The translations under genes were made by a program, and so were the position numbers. 64,000 bases of DNA from Sabulibacter ruber (GTDB lineage Bacteria > Bacteroidota > Bacteroidia > Cytophagales > Hymenobacteraceae). Under the pieces are notes generated by a model that made no database searches, was not told the origin of the DNA, and saw nothing but the letters and a program-made list of their open reading frames with translations. The DNA lies in contig NZ_JAFFID010000001.1 of assembly GCF_017355955.1 (NCBI RefSeq), forward strand, positions 124,001 to 188,000, in the 5' to 3' direction. Shown here piece by piece: positions 54,056 through 62,610 of the stretch (position 1 is the first letter of the stretch; each line of letters opens with the position of its first letter).

Positions 54056-54212
54056 TACTACAATACACGCCGAGGCCCCGAGTTGGTCTCATTTTTGGCA
54101 AAGGCACTTCTCAAGCAATCCTCTGTGCGGCTTTCTCCGCAACGAAATCTTGATAAATGACGAATACCCTAGGGCAGGTGTATTGTCTTTATATATCATA
54201 CATACATAATTG

Positions 54213-56090
54213 ATGGAAAGAATTAAATTCCAGGAGCTTCCTCTGTCGGAAGAAATCCAGCGTGCGATCGTGGATTTAGGTTACGAAGAAGCTTCTCCAA
54301 TCCAGACCGCCGCTATTCCGGTGTTGCTGGAAGGCCGTGATGTGATCGGCCAGGCCCAAACGGGTACCGGTAAAACCGCTGCCTTCTCTATCCCAACCAT
54401 TGAAGCCATTGACCCCAACAACCGCGACGTGCAGGCGTTGATCCTGTGCCCCACTCGTGAGTTGGCTATTCAGGTGGCTGAAGAGATTCAGAAACTAGTA
54501 AAATACAAAAAAGGCATCAGTGTAGTGCCTATCTATGGTGGTCAGCCGTATGAGCGCCAGTTACGCGCCCTTAAACAAGGGGTACAGATCGTGATCGGGA
54601 CGCCCGGCCGCGTGATGGACCACATTGAGAGAGGAACCCTCCAACTGGAGAACACGAAGAAAATTATCCTGGATGAAGCCGACGAAATGTTGGACATGGG
54701 CTTCAGAGAGGACATTGAGTTCGTGCTGAGCCACATGCCGGAAGACAGACAAACCATCTTCTTCTCGGCTACCATGAGCAAGCCCATCATGGAGCTGACG
54801 CGCAAGTACCAGACCAATCCTGAGATTGTGAAGGTAACGCAGCAGCAGTTGACCGTGACCAACATTGAGCAGATCTACTTTGAGGTACGCAGCTCAGGCA
54901 AGATGGAAGTGACCACCCGCCTGATTGACATGTACAATTTTAAAGTGGTGATCATCTTCTGTAACACCAAACGCATGGTAGACGAGCTGGTGAGCAACCT
55001 GCAAGCCCGCGGTTACTTTGCCGATGGTCTGCACGGTGACCTGAACCAGAACCAGCGGAACAACGTGATGAACAAGTTCAAAGCCGGTACCCTGGAGATC
55101 CTGGTAGCCACTGACGTAGCCGCCCGCGGGATTGACGTGGACAACGTGGAAGCCGTGATCAACTATGATCTGCCACAGGACGAAGAAAACTACGTACACC
55201 GCATCGGCCGTACCGGTCGGGCTGGTAAGTCTGGTAAAGCGTTCTCGTTTGTAGCTGGTAGAGACTTATATAAACTTCGTGACATTGAGCGCTTCACCAA
55301 GGCCAAGATCGTTCGTCAGAACGTGCCTACCTATGAAGACGTGGCCGAAGTACGCACTACCCTGGTATTAGATCAGGTGAAAGAAGTAATCCAAAAAGGT
55401 GGTTTGTCTAAGCACATCTTGAAGATTGAGCGTCTGGTAGACCAGGATTTCACTACCATTGACATTGCTGCGGCTTTGTTGAAACTGGTGATGAAAGACA
55501 CCAAAAACAAAGAGAAGAGCGCCGAAGCCGCTGAAGGCAAAGGTGGCCCTAAAGCAGGTTTTGACCGTCTTTTCGTGACTTTAGGCAAAAAAGACCGTCT
55601 GCACCCGAAAGACCTGGTTGACATCATGACCGACTACACCAGCATTCCGGCGGGTAAAGTGGGAGACATTGATCTCTATGACAGATTTAGCTTTGTGGAA
55701 GTACCTACTGAGTACACTGCTGAGATCCTGGACCGCTTAGCGGTTACTGAGATCAACGGCATGACCGTGAAGTTCCAGAAAGCTGAGAAGAAGTCACTAG
55801 ACCCAGCAAACGGTGGCCGTGAACTGGATGAACTGGAAGAGCGCCCACGCAAGAAGTTCTATGAAGGAGCTTTCAACCGTGGTGGTGGTGCCGGTGGCGA
55901 CAGAGGTCGTGGCAGCCGCAGCGGCGGTTACGGAGACCGTGACCGTGGTGGCGACAGAGGTGGACGTTCTTTCGGGGACAGAGACCGGGGCGGCGACCGT
56001 GGAGGCAGAAGCTTCGGCGGCGGACGTGGTGACCGTGACAGAAACAGCGGTGGCGGTGGCTTCCGGGAAAGAAAAAGAAGAGATTTCTAA
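54213..56090 (+). CDS. deaD: DEAD-box ATP-dependent RNA helicase with RGG-type tail
   Basis: 625 residues from the ATG at 54213. The helicase core has the Q motif (YEEASPIQTAAIP), Walker A AQTGTGKT, motif DEAD in ILDEADEMLDMGF, SAT in FFSATMS and HRIGRTGRAGK. Residues about 470-545 form a DbpA-type RNA-binding domain (FDRLFVTLGKKDRLHPKDLVDIMTDY). The last 60 residues are Arg/Gly/Asp-rich RGG repeats, which bind RNA and can drive condensate formation. Length and domain order fit DeaD/CsdA, which act in ribosome assembly and cold adaptation. A long 5' leader precedes it and a terminator follows. Confidence 0.93.
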   Translation: MERIKFQELPLSEEIQRAIVDLGYEEASPIQTAAIPVLLEGRDVIGQAQTGTGKTAAFSIPTIEAIDPNNRDVQALILCPTRELAIQVAEEIQKLVKYKKGISVVPIYGGQPYERQLRALKQGVQIVIGTPGRVMDHIERGTLQLENTKKIILDEADEMLDMGFREDIEFVLSHMPEDRQTIFFSATMSKPIMELTRKYQTNPEIVKVTQQQLTVTNIEQIYFEVRSSGKMEVTTRLIDMYNFKVVIIFCNTKRMVDELVSNLQARGYFADGLHGDLNQNQRNNVMNKFKAGTLEILVATDVAARGIDVDNVEAVINYDLPQDEENYVHRIGRTGRAGKSGKAFSFVAGRDLYKLRDIERFTKAKIVRQNVPTYEDVAEVRTTLVLDQVKEVIQKGGLSKHILKIERLVDQDFTTIDIAAALLKLVMKDTKNKEKSAEAAEGKGGPKAGFDRLFVTLGKKDRLHPKDLVDIMTDYTSIPAGKVGDIDLYDRFSFVEVPTEYTAEILDRLAVTEINGMTVKFQKAEKKSLDPANGGRELDELEERPRKKFYEGAFNRGGGAGGDRGRGSRSGGYGDRDRGGDRGGRSFGDRDRGGDRGGRSFGGGRGDRDRNSGGGGFRERKRRDF

Positions 56091-56184
56091 AATATTTTTC
56101 AGAAAAACGTAACCCTGCTCCTGAAGTCCCCGTTTAAATGAGGGACAGAGCTTAAAAGTTAATAAAGGGTTTAGTATCTGTTTT

Positions 56185-56221
56185 AAAAAAATCGCGGTCC
56201 AGAAGAGACTGCGATTTTTTT
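56185..56221 (+). terminator. Terminator of the DEAD-box helicase gene
   Basis: AAAAAAATCGCGGTC pairs with GACTGCGATTTTTTT (one G-U), about 95 nt after the stop, with an 8-T run. Confidence 0.8.
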
Positions 56222-56427
56222 TGGTACCTACTCCATCCGATTCCCACCTGATTTTTGAAAAGTAGCCTAAATACATAATTGGCTTTTACTGCTTGATTTC
56301 TTAAAGAAAGCTTAAAAACAGGTTTGGCTTTTATGGCAGTTATCGGATTTTCATCCTTATTCTTGCCTCCAAACATTAGTGAAAGTCGGGAAGTTAACCT
56401 TGGCATAGTAAGCCATGATTGAAGATT

Positions 56428-56691
56428 GCTGGCGCGAGCGTCCTGCTCGTGTCCGCACGCATGGCTGAGTTTGATTTGCCTTACTTTTTTGAACTTTGTT
56501 TTCTGGCTTCTTCCCATTGCTTAACAACCCATCATCCTGTCATCTTGGAAAGATCTTGTGGGCGGACTAGAAAAGCTTTGAAAAAACGAATATGCCGTTC
56601 GTGCCCAAGATCCTTTCAGGATAACAAAAAAGAGAAAGTGTAAAATATCTACAGGAATGCTTGCGGACACGAGCGGGACGCTCGCGCCAGC
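56428..56691. repeat. MITE-like nested inverted-repeat element
   Basis: Outer arms of 35 nt (56428-56462 and 56657-56691) are inverted copies matching at 33 of 35 positions; each contains a GCGAGCGTCC palindrome. Inner arms (56540-56562 and 56603-56625) are a second, less perfect inverted pair around GAAAGATCTTG. The 264-nt element has no transposase. Target-site duplications were not evident. Confidence 0.6.
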
Positions 56692-56751
56692 GGTGGGAGC
56701 CAGAAATGGGTAATTGCGTTTCTATTAAATAGAGGGAAAAATATCCTGACT

Positions 56752-57996
56752 TTACTCGGCCATGGCTTTCCCGGCCAGGTAACCGCCCGTCCAGGCGGCC
56801 TGGAAGTTGAAACCACCGGTAATGCCGTCAATGTCTACCACTTCACCCGCGAAGAACAAACCAGGAACCAAACGGCTTTCCATGCGCTCCAACTGCAGCT
56901 CGTCTAATTTTATACCGCCGCAGGTGACAAATTCTTCCTTGAAGGTGGTTTTGCCTTTCACCTCAAACGGGGTCCTGATAAGCAGCTCAATTAATTTGTT
57001 CTGGGCTTTGCCGGCTAACTCGGCCCACTTAACTCCATCAGGCACTTCGGCCAGTTCGCAGAGGCGCTGCCAGAGCCGGTTGGGCAATTGGAAGAGAGGA
57101 TTGGTGAAGACGGTTTTGCGCGGCGAGGTTTGCCTTGTTTGCATGAGTTGCTGACGAACCTGTTCCTCGGAGGTATCAGGTACCCAGTTCACTAAAGCAG
57201 TGCCCGTATAATTTAACCCGAACATCAGCTTGGCACCCCAGGCAGAGAAACGCAGCACAGCCGGACCGCTTAATCCCCAGTGCGTGATGAGTAAGGGGCC
57301 TTCGGTTTCTAGTTTCTGGCCCGTCAGTTTCACCCTGGCTTTGGGCACGGCTACGCCTTGCAGGTCTTTAAAAGGAGAGTGGGGGACATTCAGGGTGAAA
57401 AGGGAAGGGATTGGGTCCTCCAGGGTATGGCCTAATTGCTTCAGCCAATGATAACTCTCGGTTTTGGGATTGCCACCGGTAGCCACCAGCACCTTTGACG
57501 CAGAAAGTTTGTCTCCGTTGGTTAAGGTTAAGACAAATCGCTCATCGGTTCCGTCCTGAACGGTGATCTGGTTTACTCCCAGGCTGGTTCTTATTTCCAC
57601 GCCCGCTTTTCTGGCCGCCTGCATCAGGCAGTCAATTATGGTTTCAGAGGAGTTTGACTGCGGGAACATACGGCCATCGGCTTCGGTCTTAAGTTTGACG
57701 CCCCTTTTCTCAAACCATTCCACCGTATCCTGCGCCCCGAAAAGCGGCAACAGTTTCTTCAACGCTTTTTGTCCTCTGGGATAGTTCTGAGCGAAAGCCG
57801 ATGCCTGGAAGCAGGCGTGCGTTACGTTGCAGCGTCCGCCGCCCGAAACACGAACCTTAGAAAGCAGTTTAGAGGTTTTTTCCAGTAGAAGAACCTTTTT
57901 ACCGGGGTTAGCCTCCGCGCAGGTAATTGCCCCAAAAAATCCGGCCGCCCCACCACCAATTACCACTACCGTTTCTCTCTTCTGATTTCCCATCAT
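56752..57996 (-). CDS. HI0933/YhiN-family flavoprotein (NAD(P)/FAD-dependent oxidoreductase)
   Basis: 414 residues; the second Met (57993) is an equally good start. FAD-binding [15 protein letters not shown] is followed by the family signature [20 protein letters not shown]. The C-terminal FAD contact is [35 protein letters not shown]. The HI0933/BaiN-like family binds FAD, but the substrate is unknown. The family signature is strong and complete, and the length is standard. Confidence 0.92.
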   Translation of the reverse strand: [414 protein letters not shown]

Positions 57997-58051
57997 TTTA
58001 CAAAAATACGCAAAAAACAGCAGCCTTCCTTTGGCTCACTGCCTAGATAGC

Positions 58052-58879
58052 CTAAAACTCAGGAGCAGAAAGACACACTAGAGGGTCAGGGAACCGGAAA
58101 GTAAAACCCAGTTCCTGCCGCAGGAAATCACTGTTGATGCGCTTAAAGGTGAGTTCTCCTTGCTCCTGGAATTGGGGTGGGGTAAGCTCTAATAATTGGG
58201 CGGCTTTGGTATAGAATTCCTTTCGGGAGGGATGATTTGGGGCGCAGGCGTTGAAGACAAATCCCCATTTCTCCTGTTCCAGAATCTGGGTGATGACCTG
58301 CACTGCATCGGTCAGGTGAATCATGTTGACGGGGGCCTCGGGCTGAGGTACATCAGTCTTCCCCGCCAGAAAACGGCCGGGTTTTCGGTTGCCGCCCATC
58401 AACCCCCCAAACCGAACGATGGTGGACGCATCGGGAAAAGTCTGCTGGACTAAGAACTCACAGCGGAGCAATAACGAAGACGCCTCTGCAGCAGGGATAG
58501 CATCTTCTTCGGTCACGTCACGGTTCAGGTCTGGGTAAACCGAGGTGGACGAGACAAACACCGCATTTTTCAGGCGAGCAGGGGCTGCTTCAAGTACTTT
58601 CTGAAGAACTTCCTCATAAGAGTTTGTGTCTGTGGAGGATCTGGAAGGAGGAAGATTGAATAGGAGCACCTCCGCGTCTAAGAACTCTTGCAGCTTTGAT
58701 TCTGACCTGTTTTCGGGGAAAGAGATCAGAAACGGTTCAATTCCCTTTTCCTGCAGCAGAGGTAGTTTGCCGGGAGTAGTGGTGGAGCCTTTCACCCGGT
58801 AGCCTAGCCGCACCAATTCCTCAGCCAGCGGCAAACCCAGCCAGCCGCAGCCCATTACGCTTATCGTTTTAGTACCCAT
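58052..58879 (-). CDS. NAD-dependent epimerase/dehydratase-like protein (YeeZ type)
   Basis: 275 residues with an N-terminal Rossmann motif VMGCGWLGLPLAEEL. It lacks a classical YxxxK triad; the strands VFVSSTSVYPD and the C-terminal NACAPNHPSRKEFY segment match the YeeZ-like extended-SDR family of unknown substrate. It is transcribed divergently from the carotenoid desaturase-like gene, with 66 nt between starts. A dispersed hairpin copy at 58698-58731 lies in its frame and encodes part of the N-terminal region (ISFPENRSESK). Confidence 0.8.
   Translation of the reverse strand: MGTKTISVMGCGWLGLPLAEELVRLGYRVKGSTTTPGKLPLLQEKGIEPFLISFPENRSESKLQEFLDAEVLLFNLPPSRSSTDTNSYEEVLQKVLEAAPARLKNAVFVSSTSVYPDLNRDVTEEDAIPAAEASSLLLRCEFLVQQTFPDASTIVRFGGLMGGNRKPGRFLAGKTDVPQPEAPVNMIHLTDAVQVITQILEQEKWGFVFNACAPNHPSRKEFYTKAAQLLELTPPQFQEQGELTFKRINSDFLRQELGFTFRFPDPLVCLSAPEF
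58698..58731. repeat. Copy of the dispersed hairpin inside a reading frame
   Basis: GATTCTGACCTGTTTTC (58698-58714) is identical over 17 nt to the intergenic hairpin at 30086-30102. TTCTGA (58700-58705) pairs with TCAGAA (58726-58731). The frame of the epimerase-like gene reads through it. Confidence 0.5.
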
Positions 58880-58945
58880 GCCGCAAAGAACGCCCTAAAA
58901 GAAGTGAGCCGCAACAAAAGCCCCTTGAAATGGTTCAAGCAGTAC

Positions 58946-60442
58946 ATGGAAACACAGAAGGTACAGGTAGCCGTCATCGGGTCTGGGTTTGGGGGATTAA
59001 CAGCAGCCTCTTTGCTGGCCAAGACGGGTTTACAGATGGCGGTGCTGGAACAGAACAACTACCCAGGCGGATGCGCTTCTTCTTACAAACGTAAGGGCTA
59101 TTGGTTTGAAACCGGGGCTACCACTCTGGTGGGGTTGGATGAGGAAATGCCCTTGCACTACCTGCTGGAGCAAACCGGTATTCAACTGCCCCTTCTACAC
59201 CTGGACACACCCATGCAGGTGCGGCTCTCAGACGGGACGCTTCTCACCCGCTATCCTGATCTGGAAGACTGGATACGGGAAGCGGAACGGGTGTTTGGTG
59301 GGCAGGGGCAACGACCATTCTGGGAAACCTGTTTCCAGATCAGCCAAAAGGTGTGGCGCACGTCTCTGAAGCAACTAAGCTTTCCGTTCGGTTCTTTGGG
59401 TGACCTGTGGCAAGCGGCCACCGCTGTGCGCTGGGAACAGCTTGGGCTAGTACCTAAGGCTTTCCAGACGGTAAAGGATCTTCTGGCGCAGCATGGTTTA
59501 CTGCACAATAAGCGTTTTGTGTCCTTTGTAGACCAGCAACTCCTGATTACGGCGCAGAATCACCACCAGGAAGTCAATGTTTTGTTCGGGGCTACTGCGC
59601 TTTGTTACACGCTGTATGGAAACTATTATGTGCTGGGTGGTTTGCGGAAGCTGAGCGAAAGCCTGGTGGAGTACCTAGAGCAACACCACGGGCAGATGCT
59701 GTACCGCCGGTTTGTGAAACAGATCACCCCTGCAGAAAGCGGTAATTACCTCATTGACACCGAAAAAGGATTAGTAGAGGCGGAGTTCGTAGTTTGTGGC
59801 TTACCTCTGAACAATGTGCACCAATTGTTTCAAAGCACGGATACTAAGAAGAAGCTGGAAAGGTACCTCTTGCCTCCCGAGGACGTGAACGGTGCCCTTA
59901 CCTGGGGCCTGGTTTTTGAACGTTCTTCTTCAACACCCCAAGTGCTGCACCATCAGATCCATGTTCCGGGTAAAGTGCCTTTCATTGGAAGCGAGAGTAT
60001 CTTTGTTAGCCTGAGTCACCCGCAGGACCATCAACGAGCGGCTCCTGACATGTGTGTGGCCTCGGTGAGTACCCACGTAGCCCGGCCCAAAGAACAATGG
60101 ATTGAGGAAAAGAAAGAGCTGGAGCAATGGGTAGTGCAGTTTCTGGCTTCTCAGGGCTTCTTTCTGGAAGATCAGGTGAAATTTGTGCAGGCTGCCACAC
60201 CCGGAGCCTGGATTGAATGGACCGGCAGGGAATGGGGGCAGGTGGGCGGCTATCCGCAATACCAGGGCATTAAACCGTGGCAGATGAAAGATGCCCGTTT
60301 AGACGGGCACAAAGCCTACCTGTGTGGTGATACGGTGTATCCCGGCCAGGGAATTCCGGGAGTGTGCCTGAGCGGGATCATTGCCGCCCATAAACTCCTG
60401 AGAGATCACTTCAAAGAGAAAGTAAACGTACTACACCAATGA
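58946..60442 (+). CDS. Phytoene desaturase / carotenoid isomerase family FAD oxidoreductase
   Basis: 498 residues from the ATG at 58946; a GTG 42 nt upstream is also open. The FAD motif is VAVIGSGFGGLTAASLLAK, with LEQNNYPGGCASSYKRKGYWFETGATTL, the CrtI/CrtISO N-terminal signature. The C-terminal FAD contact is AYLCGDTVYPGQGIPGVCLSGIIAAH. Such enzymes desaturate or isomerise carotenoids, or saturate retinol-like substrates. No other crt gene is nearby, so the exact reaction is open. Its 3' end overlaps the convergent histidine kinase by 12 nt. Confidence 0.85.
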   Translation: METQKVQVAVIGSGFGGLTAASLLAKTGLQMAVLEQNNYPGGCASSYKRKGYWFETGATTLVGLDEEMPLHYLLEQTGIQLPLLHLDTPMQVRLSDGTLLTRYPDLEDWIREAERVFGGQGQRPFWETCFQISQKVWRTSLKQLSFPFGSLGDLWQAATAVRWEQLGLVPKAFQTVKDLLAQHGLLHNKRFVSFVDQQLLITAQNHHQEVNVLFGATALCYTLYGNYYVLGGLRKLSESLVEYLEQHHGQMLYRRFVKQITPAESGNYLIDTEKGLVEAEFVVCGLPLNNVHQLFQSTDTKKKLERYLLPPEDVNGALTWGLVFERSSSTPQVLHHQIHVPGKVPFIGSESIFVSLSHPQDHQRAAPDMCVASVSTHVARPKEQWIEEKKELEQWVVQFLASQGFFLEDQVKFVQAATPGAWIEWTGREWGQVGGYPQYQGIKPWQMKDARLDGHKAYLCGDTVYPGQGIPGVCLSGIIAAHKLLRDHFKEKVNVLHQ

Positions 60443-62398
60443 TTCTTTTTCAGGGGAATAAGCTCGGGTTGATTCAGGTACATGGTAGCTAGGCACCGAG
60501 AAGTGGAACTGGGTTCCTACTCCAACTTCGCTGTCTACCCATATATCACCGCCGTTTTTCTCAATAAACTCTTTGCAGAGCATCAGGCCAAGCCCGTTGC
60601 CTTTCTCATTGGCCGTGCCTTTTTCCTTGAAGTTATTTGGCCCGAACAGTTTCAGTTGGTTCTGCGGGCTGATGCCCACTCCGCAGTCTTTCACCGTCAC
60701 CACCAATTGGTCATCGTCAAAGGGTTCAGCCAGTACATACACCACGTCACCTTCATTGCAGAATTTGATGGCATTGGAAAGCAGGTTCCGGAAAACCAGT
60801 TTAATGGTTTCGCCGTCCACCAGGGCACACAGGTCCTCCGACACGTTGTTCTCCAGGATGATCCCTTTCTTGCGGGCCTGAGGCATCAGCAGATTGAAAT
60901 TCACTTCTACCAGATCGCGTAAGAGGTGGGGCTCAGGTTCCAGTTTCACGCCTTTCATCTGGATTTTAGCCCAAACCAGCAGATTGTCTAACAAGCTTAA
61001 GGTGTTCTGCTGCTGCGTATCCAGTTCTTTCACAAACCTTTCCAGTTTCTCCTGCGGAACTTTACCCATAGCCAGAAGCTGGAGCAAAGACTGCAACGAG
61101 ATCAATGGGCTTCTCAGATCATGCGCAATAATGGAGAACAGCAGGTCTTTCTGGTGGTTGAGTTTCTCCAGTTCCTCCTTCTGGTCCTGAATGTCCTCGT
61201 TCTTCTCCAGAATCACCTGATTGTATTCAGACAATTGTTCATGGGCCAGTTTGGCGCGCCGCCGACCTTTGAAGAAAACATAGGCCAGCACCAAAGCCAT
61301 AAACAGCAAGATACCCGTAGCATATTGAATGAGTTCTTTTTGCCACAGTTTCTCTTTTTGCAGTTCTTTCTCTACCCGCAGCCGGTGGTTTTCGGCTTCT
61401 TTTTTTTCTAACTCATATTTAGCGTGCATCTCGGCCTGAGCCTCGGCTTGCTGGCGGTTCTGCAGGCTGTCTTTGTAAGCCGTATGCAGCATGAGGTATT
61501 TATGCGCCAGCTGGTAGTTCTTCTGAGCCAGGTAGATTTCATTCAACTGCATGGAGGCTTCTTTCACACCCTCCGGTGACGGCACCTTAAGCGAGATCCG
61601 GAGGCTTTGCAAGGCCAGCTGGGCCGCCTTAGCGTATTCCTTGTCTTTTAGATGGATGTTGGCGAGCGCCCGGTAAATGTAAATCTTGTTGATCTCGTTT
61701 CTGATCTCTTCACTGGTAGAAAGGGCCCGGTGCAGGTAAGTCAAGGCTTTCTGTTTCTGACCCAGCAGAAAATAGACGTTTCCAATGTTCAGGTCGTTGA
61801 GGGCCTGGTCATACTGGTCGTTTTCGTTTTTGGTCAGCTCCCGTACCTGCAGATAGTAGTTCAGGGCTTTCTCGGGCTGGTTCATCAACTCATAGGTAGC
61901 GCCAAGGTTGTTAAGCGAGGTACTGATGGTCTTTTTGCGTTTGATCTTCTGCCCAATGGCCAGTGCTTTCTGGAAGAAGGAAATAGACTGCGCAAAGTTC
62001 TCCTGGCCCCGGTGGATGTTGCCCAACGCATTGTAGCTGGAGGCCATCCCGATGGAATCATGCAGCTCCTCGCGTATCTTCAGGGCTTTGTAGGTATAGG
62101 CAGACGCTTCGGTCAGGTTATTGAGCCAGTAGTGCCCTATGCTGATGTTGTTATACGCCGCACCCAGTTGTTTCCGGTCATTGATTCTGACAGCTACCTG
62201 GGCGGCTTTTTGCCCGTACAACACTGCCTGCTTAGGATCCACCTCACGGTAATATTCACTGATGAGGTTATACAGCTCTACCTGCCTGTGGGGAGAGGTG
62301 GCCCGTTTGAGCTCCTGCATTAACACCACAGGGGAGCGTCCGAAGAGGGGGAAGGCTGCCAGACTGAAGTAGAGAAACAGAAAAAATAGCTTTTTCAT
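60431..62398 (-). CDS. TPR-containing sensor histidine kinase
   Basis: 655 residues. A signal peptide (1-20) is followed by TPR-like repeats from about 40 to 310, exposed outside. A coiled coil (315-355), one transmembrane helix (358-377) and a second coiled coil (385-420) lead to the HisKA domain with phospho-acceptor H426 in IIAHDLRSPL. The ATPase has NLLSNAIKFCNEG (N box), DCGVGIS (G1) and GNGLGLMLCKEF (G2). No response regulator gene is adjacent, so it is an orphan kinase. The shared upstream region with the next gene contains a palindrome at 62469. Confidence 0.93.
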   Translation of the reverse strand: MKKLFFLFLYFSLAAFPLFGRSPVVLMQELKRATSPHRQVELYNLISEYYREVDPKQAVLYGQKAAQVAVRINDRKQLGAAYNNISIGHYWLNNLTEASAYTYKALKIREELHDSIGMASSYNALGNIHRGQENFAQSISFFQKALAIGQKIKRKKTISTSLNNLGATYELMNQPEKALNYYLQVRELTKNENDQYDQALNDLNIGNVYFLLGQKQKALTYLHRALSTSEEIRNEINKIYIYRALANIHLKDKEYAKAAQLALQSLRISLKVPSPEGVKEASMQLNEIYLAQKNYQLAHKYLMLHTAYKDSLQNRQQAEAQAEMHAKYELEKKEAENHRLRVEKELQKEKLWQKELIQYATGILLFMALVLAYVFFKGRRRAKLAHEQLSEYNQVILEKNEDIQDQKEELEKLNHQKDLLFSIIAHDLRSPLISLQSLLQLLAMGKVPQEKLERFVKELDTQQQNTLSLLDNLLVWAKIQMKGVKLEPEPHLLRDLVEVNFNLLMPQARKKGIILENNVSEDLCALVDGETIKLVFRNLLSNAIKFCNEGDVVYVLAEPFDDDQLVVTVKDCGVGISPQNQLKLFGPNNFKEKGTANEKGNGLGLMLCKEFIEKNGGDIWVDSEVGVGTQFHFSVPSYHVPESTRAYSPEKESLV

Positions 62399-62468
62399 AC
62401 AGTCAAGATTGGCAAAAAACTCTCACGGGGGCTACGGGGTCAGATTAGCGAAATCAGGCGATTTCCGG

Positions 62469-62488
62469 AATACCTACTTGTAGGTATT
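62469..62488. promoter_or_regulatory. Palindromic operator candidate between divergent genes
   Basis: AATACCTACTTGTAGGTATT: perfect 9-bp arms with a 2-nt spacer, 70 nt before the kinase start and 122 nt before the reductase start. The size fits a dimeric repressor site, for example TetR type. Confidence 0.5.
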
Positions 62489-62610
62489 TTGCTGGGCGTT
62501 TTTGCTTTTTCTTATTCAATTTTAGATAAACACCTAAATATATTGTTTTTCTGCCTTTTTCTAAAAAATAAGCTAGAAACCCTATCTTTCAGGCAAAGAA
62601 AACCCATACT

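Larger units (their letters stand above)
53410..54212. other. 803-nt intergenic region with repeat remnants and a long helicase leader
   Basis: From left: short AATTAAGAATTGGGAATTAAG-type direct repeats (53417-53450), a family hairpin (53472-53511), the palindrome GAGACAAGGC-GGT-GCCTTGTCTC (53647-53669), a GC-rich stretch (about 53690-53850) with frames on both strands but no recognisable protein, then a promoter at 54048 and about 150 nt of leader. No gene is supported. Confidence 0.6.
56091..56751. other. 661-nt intergenic region with terminator and nested inverted-repeat element
   Basis: It holds the DEAD-box terminator (56185), sequences like the dispersed hairpin arms near 56250-56320, and a nested inverted-repeat element at 56428-56691. 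No reading frame in it looks like a protein. Confidence 0.6.

Noticed and set aside
56152..56517. 121-codon minus-strand frame
   Set aside because: It spans a terminator and half of the inverted-repeat element and gives no family-like protein.
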